24,032 nucleotides of DNA, taken from JAZNGX01 sp045576675. Lineage in GTDB: Bacteria; Bacillota; Clostridia; Monoglobales; Firm-18. Below, piece after piece: positions 22,075-24,032 of the stretch. The notes beneath the pieces were generated by a model. It was not told the DNA's origin. It saw only the letters and a program-made list of their open reading frames with translations, and searched no databases. Where the stretch lies: positions 1-24,032 of the forward strand of contig JAZNGX010000035.1 in assembly GCA_045576675.1 (NCBI GenBank), given 5' to 3'. The stretch's first letter is position 1. Every line of letters starts with the position of its first letter. The position numbers and the translations under genes are program-made.

Positions 22075-22357
22075 CCATAATCACTCCTTCAGGAATAATA
22101 ATGTCGTGTACCTCATAGCACAGCTTAATATGTCCGTCCTCAACAACATACTTTCTTTCCATATACTGTTTTTCAACGTCATATTCAGGCATATCGCCCT
22201 CAATGTATTCATAATATCCGTTTGCCTCTGCAATGTCCTTGTGTTCTTCCAAATACTTTGGTAAATTACTTATACCGACACGCTTACCCTCGACTTCAAT
22301 ATATCCGTTTCGTGCCACAGGCTCAATCCTGTGTTCGTTAATGTATTTGTATAACAT
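22040..22357 (-). CDS. Small phage tail-region protein
   Basis: A 105-residue acidic protein with an AAGGGGTG site before its ATG. It contains YKYINEHRIEPVARNGYIEV and VGISNLPKYLEEHKDI, a layout seen in short proteins between tail fibre and lysis genes in Siphovirus-like prophages of Firmicutes (position comparable to XkdW-type proteins). No catalytic motif is seen. The coding end overlaps the amidase start by 35 bp. Confidence 0.6.
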   Translation of the reverse strand: MLYKYINEHRIEPVARNGYIEVEGKRVGISNLPKYLEEHKDIAEANGYYEYIEGDMPEYDVEKQYMERKYVVEDGHIKLCYEVHDIIIPEGVIMDEVTEDTTAED

Positions 22358-22368
22358 AAATTCACCCC

Positions 22369-23550
22369 TTAATATTTAATTGTCATATTTGTTGGCAGAT
22401 TGGTTGTTCCACTAACCGTAATAATGTTCGTTCCCTCGCACACTGATAGCGGAGGAAGAACGCCATTCTTATGTGTGACTGTATCTTCGGATGGGATATA
22501 ATATGGTTCGTATGGTGTTGCTACTGTACCTTCTTCAAACTGAAACGTTTCAGGATCAAAGTTCACCTGTCCAGAACCATTAGTATCAGCTATAAATAAC
22601 TGAAAACGGACATAATAACAATTATCTGGAGTAGTTATGGCGTGACCACTATAGTTTTCAGCGACCTCAACCGTCCAAGTGCTTCTGCTAAGCCATTCTT
22701 TGTTTATATCATAAAAATATATTGCATTCGTTCCACCGGTAATACAACCAGTATTACCTACATAATACTGCGTATTAGGTTTAACTTCTGTGTAGTTGAT
22801 AGTATGGCGTGTTTTTCCATTAGATGACGCACTATAAACCCCGTCATTGTTGTAATATCCATCGGCGCTAGAGTATGCATATTTATTAAATAAATTCTCA
22901 CTTCTAACCACACCAATCGGCTCGTCCAATATCACTTCCGTAACTGTAGGCTCACGGTATGGTTCAACCTCTGTCTCTATAGCACCTTCCTCAAGCTGGA
23001 ATGTGTCAATGTCAACATATAACCAATATCTGTATTCATACGCAGGTGCCCGTACATATTCAATGGTTTTCCCCTCGGCTGATGTTAATGTTCTGTGCTC
23101 CCAGTCTCTACCATTTACAACTTGAAGAGTAGAAACCGTGCCATCAGTATACCTGAATTGCCAAATATAGCTTGCTGCCCCTGTACCACCACTTTGTCCC
23201 TCACGAAGCACAGATTTCACATCAAATGTAACTGTATATTGTGTGTTCGGTTTAAACTCAAAATTTGTATAATTGTAACTTGCCCCATTTTGAAATTTAG
23301 CACAATTTCTACCGTCTTCTGTTACAGAACTATAATCAGCAGCCTTAGAAAAATAATCTGTCGCAGATATCAAGCTCTTGCCCTTATTCACCACGTTTAA
23401 ATGATATTTGCCGTCCTCGCCTATATCACCAACATTCGTGCCTGTGATACTCCAATCCCGTGACAATTTGTCACGCTTTGAGCTGAATATAAGCGGATAG
23501 CCCTCTGCGGTTTCAGCTTTGTTCATTAATAACTGTCTGCTGAATATCAT
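22369..23550 (-). CDS. Phage tail/baseplate protein with duplicated beta-sandwich modules
   Basis: A 393-residue protein of the phage tail region. Two similar modules are visible, at about residues 60-200 and 215-350. Each has KPNTQY about one third in and ends with a near-identical motif: DTFQLEEGAIETEVEPYREP and ETFQFEEGTVATPYEPYYIP. The modules read as beta-sandwich, carbohydrate-binding-module-like domains, often used by tail fibres and baseplates to bind the cell surface. The N-terminal 50 residues probably attach to the virion. The start overlaps the stop of the preceding gene (ATGA at 23547-23550), with AAAAGGGTGA upstream. Receptor binding is inferred. Confidence 0.75.
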   Translation of the reverse strand: MIFSRQLLMNKAETAEGYPLIFSSKRDKLSRDWSITGTNVGDIGEDGKYHLNVVNKGKSLISATDYFSKAADYSSVTEDGRNCAKFQNGASYNYTNFEFKPNTQYTVTFDVKSVLREGQSGGTGAASYIWQFRYTDGTVSTLQVVNGRDWEHRTLTSAEGKTIEYVRAPAYEYRYWLYVDIDTFQLEEGAIETEVEPYREPTVTEVILDEPIGVVRSENLFNKYAYSSADGYYNNDGVYSASSNGKTRHTINYTEVKPNTQYYVGNTGCITGGTNAIYFYDINKEWLSRSTWTVEVAENYSGHAITTPDNCYYVRFQLFIADTNGSGQVNFDPETFQFEEGTVATPYEPYYIPSEDTVTHKNGVLPPLSVCEGTNIITVSGTTNLPTNMTIKY

Positions 23551-24032
23551 ACAACATCACCCTTTTCAATGGCACCGGCACACCACTGTGAGCCGTCCCA
23601 CTCAAAAATAAAATCGTATCTGCCAATACCGATGTCGGGGATTTCACCGTTGAAGAACGTTGGCGTTCCCCATACTATTGAATTTTCCATTTCTAAATTG
23701 GCGTGAATTAGAATTTGATAAAATTCATCGTAATTGATTGGTGTCGGCAGAATAAAATTTATGTACCCGTCTGTTGAAACGCTGTATACCGATGTTGAAC
23801 CCTCACCCAACTGCAATTCACATATGCCTGCAGCATCAACGTTCAAATTATTAACTGTGTACTTTGGTACTGCATTAATCGGCATCCATTCACCGTAATC
23901 GGAGCCGCTAATAGTCATACGCCATTTTACGTTTCCCCACTGGTCAATTTTGTATTGCGAAATTGTGCCATAACCGTCATCACCGACAATGTAAACTAAA
24001 CCGCCAACTATATATATCCCTTCGGTTGTCAG
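23547..24032 (-). CDS. Phage tail protein, C-terminal part (runs off window)
   Basis: The reading frame is open to the right edge of the window, so the ATG at 23918 is almost certainly internal and the gene is partial: at least 161 residues are present. The visible part contains a glycine/tyrosine-rich, beta-rich region (GGLVYIVGDDGYGTISQYKI, then DQWGNVKWRMTISGSDYGEW) and ends with FIFEWDGSQWCAGAIEKGD. The repeat-like beta content and the position next to the following tail gene suggest a tail fibre or baseplate protein. No known family is recognised. Confidence 0.65.
   Translation of the reverse strand: MTTEGIYIVGGLVYIVGDDGYGTISQYKIDQWGNVKWRMTISGSDYGEWMPINAVPKYTVNNLNVDAAGICELQLGEGSTSVYSVSTDGYINFILPTPINYDEFYQILIHANLEMENSIVWGTPTFFNGEIPDIGIGRYDFIFEWDGSQWCAGAIEKGDVV

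Overview
The window looks like a low-GC Firmicutes chromosome, most likely a gut-type Clostridia (AT-rich sequence, AGGAGG-type ribosome binding sites, clostridial long-form PurL, IS200-type transposase, LLH-family phage holin). The species cannot be named from the sequence alone.

Left part (1-5213): decayed gene remnants (a minus-strand gene with two frameshifts, butted against the 3' end of a broken AraC-type regulator), then an intact zinc-ribbon protein and the complete purine gene purL. An IS200-type element with one tnpA gene follows purL (about 5240-5930).

Middle accessory region (5940-11280): on the minus strand an HTH/coiled-coil protein, a PBECR4-like predicted nuclease preceded by a promoter, a roughly 215-nt strongly folded RNA and a terminator, and a small Arc/CopG-like protein. 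Next comes an un-annotated type I toxin-antitoxin-like module (22-residue hydrophobic peptide against a convergent small RNA). On the plus strand, behind a promoter holding one of three related 14-bp palindromes, lies an operon of six small genes: a conserved small phage/ICE-type protein, an unknown, a J-domain protein, a one-TM protein, a helical unknown, and a protein with a truncated ADP-ribosyltransferase-like end. Hairpins sit between several of these genes.

Right part (11584-24032): the end of a prophage. The 3' half of a tRNA-Thr(GGU) gene (11584-11628), followed on the host side by a strong terminator, is read as the distal attachment site. Everything to the right is on the minus strand and reads toward it: tail/baseplate proteins (the first runs off the window), a small tail-associated protein, an amidase endolysin, a lysis cassette of small membrane proteins including an LLH holin, a probable internal virion protein, and a 2527-residue polyvalent protein with a zincin motif (HEVVH) and an ADP-ribosyltransferase-like segment. 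Between the last two genes, on the opposite strand, is a second type I toxin-antitoxin-like module with the same architecture as the first.

The most novel-looking items are the two related type I modules, which lie below normal ORF-calling size, and the folded RNA-terminator-nuclease arrangement at 6576-7564.
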